Below the pieces are notes generated by a model. It worked only from the letters and a program-made list of their open reading frames with translations. It was not told the DNA's origin and ran no database searches. A stretch of 5,103 nucleotides of DNA from Oscillospiraceae bacterium (GTDB taxonomy: Bacteria > Bacillota > Clostridia > WRCU01): positions 1 to 5,103 of the forward strand of contig WRCU01000152.1 in assembly GCA_009783805.1 (NCBI GenBank), given 5' to 3'. Shown piece by piece: positions 4,037-5,103 of the stretch. The stretch's first letter is position 1. Each line of letters opens with the position of its first letter. The translations under genes and the position numbers were made by a program.

Positions 4037-5103
4037 GCCGGGCGAGGGGCGGGCCGAGCCCGCGCCCGCGGAGGCAGCGGGCAAGGTGAGGTTCACCGAC
4101 CTGCCGATATCGGCCGAGGTCCAGCGGGCCGTGGCGGACATGGGCTTCGAGGAGGCCACGAGCGTCCAGTCGCAGAGCATACCGCTCATAATGGACGGGC
4201 GCGACGTGATCGGCCACTCCCAGACGGGCACGGGCAAGACCGCGGCCTTCGGAATACCCATACTAGAGCTGCTCGACTTCAGGCAGCGCAACGTGATCCA
4301 GTGCCTCATCCTCTGCCCCACGAGGGAGCTGACCATGCAGGCCTGCGACGAGATGGTCAAGTTCGCCAAGTACAAGAAGGACGTGCGCGTAACCCCCATA
4401 TACGGCGGGCAGTCGTACGACAGGCAGATCAGGGCCATCAACGCCGGGGTCCAGATCGTCATCGGCACGCCGGGCCGGATCATGGACCTGATGGACAGGG
4501 GCGTCCTCAATTTCGGCGGGGTGCGCATGGTGGTGCTCGACGAGGCCGACGAGATGCTCAGCATGGGCTTCCGCGACGACATAGAGACGATCCTCTCGGA
4601 CGTCCCTGAGGACAGGCAGACCGTCCTGTTCTCCGCGACCATGTCGCAGGAGATAATGGAGATCGCGAAAAGGTACCTGGTCGACCCGAGGCTCGTGAAG
4701 GTGGTCCACCACCAGCTCACGGTGCCGAGCATCGCGCAGTACTACTGCGAGTCGCCGATGGGTAAGAAGACCGAGGTGCTCGCGCGCCTCCTGGACTTCC
4801 ACGACCCGAACAGGTCCCTCATCTTCTGCAACACCAAGCGCATGGTGGACGACCTGACATCCTCGCTCGTGCTGCGCGGCTTCCAGGCCGAGTGCCTGCA
4901 CGGTGACATGAAGCAGCAGGCCAGGACGAACGTGATGGAGCGCTTCAAGAAGGGCATGGTGGAGATCCTGATCGCCACCGACGTCGCCGCCAGGGGCATA
5001 GACGTGGACGACATAGACGTGGTCTACAACTACGACGTGCCGCAGGACATAGAGTACTACGTCCATAGGATAGGCCGCACGGGCAGGGCCGGCAAGGACG
5101 GGC
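4011..5103 (+). CDS. deaD: DEAD-box ATP-dependent RNA helicase, C-terminus beyond the window
   Basis: It belongs to the CsdA/DeaD/CshA-type RNA helicases, which unwind RNA duplexes with ATP in ribosome assembly, cold adaptation and mRNA decay. Visible are 364 codons plus one base. After a Pro/Ala/Glu-rich N-terminal stretch (residues 5-24), the motifs run in order: Q motif with GFEEATSVQ, SQTGTGKT (70-77, motif I), PTREL (103-107, Ia), TPGR (153-156, Ib), DEAD (177-180, II), SAT (208-210, III), LIFCNTK (IV), ATDVAARGID (322-331, V) and HRIGRTGR (352-359, VI). The helicase core is thus intact. The C-terminal extension that separates subfamilies and often binds RNA is not in view, so the symbol is approximate. 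The start at ATG 4011 overlaps relQ by 26 nt. It is probably translated by coupling to relQ. Confidence 0.95.
   Translation, partial: MTRTQQANEPGEGRAEPAPAEAAGKVRFTDLPISAEVQRAVADMGFEEATSVQSQSIPLIMDGRDVIGHSQTGTGKTAAFGIPILELLDFRQRNVIQCLILCPTRELTMQACDEMVKFAKYKKDVRVTPIYGGQSYDRQIRAINAGVQIVIGTPGRIMDLMDRGVLNFGGVRMVVLDEADEMLSMGFRDDIETILSDVPEDRQTVLFSATMSQEIMEIAKRYLVDPRLVKVVHHQLTVPSIAQYYCESPMGKKTEVLARLLDFHDPNRSLIFCNTKRMVDDLTSSLVLRGFQAECLHGDMKQQARTNVMERFKKGMVEILIATDVAARGIDVDDIDVVYNYDVPQDIEYYVHRIGRTGRAGKDG

Noticed and set aside
3980..5066. Long minus-strand open frames of 250 and 267 codons opposite the helicase
   Set aside because: They are antisense to intact DEAD-box motifs; long antisense frames are common in GC-rich coding DNA, and the products have no recognisable motif.
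1..5103. tRNA, rRNA, CRISPR array, insertion sequence or attachment site
   Set aside because: No cloverleaf, rRNA-like stretch, spaced direct repeats, transposase motif or terminal inverted repeats were seen.

Overview
The window is a GC-rich stretch of bacterial chromosome with six protein genes, two of them cut by the window edges. The best guess for the host is an anaerobic, Clostridia-like Bacillota. A PII-like cyclic-di-AMP receptor of the DarA/PstA type and a RelQ-type small alarmone synthetase are both typical of that phylum, and a PPi-dependent phosphofructokinase is common in anaerobes. The base composition is high for the group. Isoleucine is encoded only by ATA and ATC in the genes I checked, and AGG is the leading arginine codon. 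The taxonomic placement is an inference.

Layout. Positions 1-337 (minus strand) hold the N-terminal 112 codons of a PPi-type 6-phosphofructokinase. Positions 338-608 form a divergent control region with a promoter candidate for each side. Reading away from it on the plus strand are fba (class II fructose-bisphosphate aldolase, 609-1565), a DarA/PstA-type receptor (1619-2011), a membrane-anchored beta-lactamase-fold protein that has lost its catalytic residues (2070-3344), a relQ-type (p)ppGpp synthetase (3389-4036) and a DEAD-box RNA helicase (4011 to beyond the window end). No terminator-like hairpin with a T tract is visible between the plus-strand genes. The gaps are 44-58 nt and the last pair overlaps by 26 nt, so they may form one transcript.

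How the genes could work together. The divergent pair encodes consecutive glycolytic steps: fructose-6-phosphate to fructose-1,6-bisphosphate, then cleavage to triose phosphates. The control region holds a 17-nt element, TTTGATTTNNGGCGCCC, once toward each gene in inverted orientation, which suggests shared control. Downstream of fba the operon combines a c-di-AMP sensor, an alarmone synthetase and an RNA helicase, which looks like a stress or growth-control module attached to central metabolism. That functional link is inferred from gene order only.

The main points for a second look are the paired inverted element between pfp and fba, the catalytically dead beta-lactamase-fold protein between two second-messenger genes, the enlarged loop of the DarA homologue, a possible 10-codon leader ORF whose stop overlaps the relQ start, and the unusual isoleucine codon pattern.
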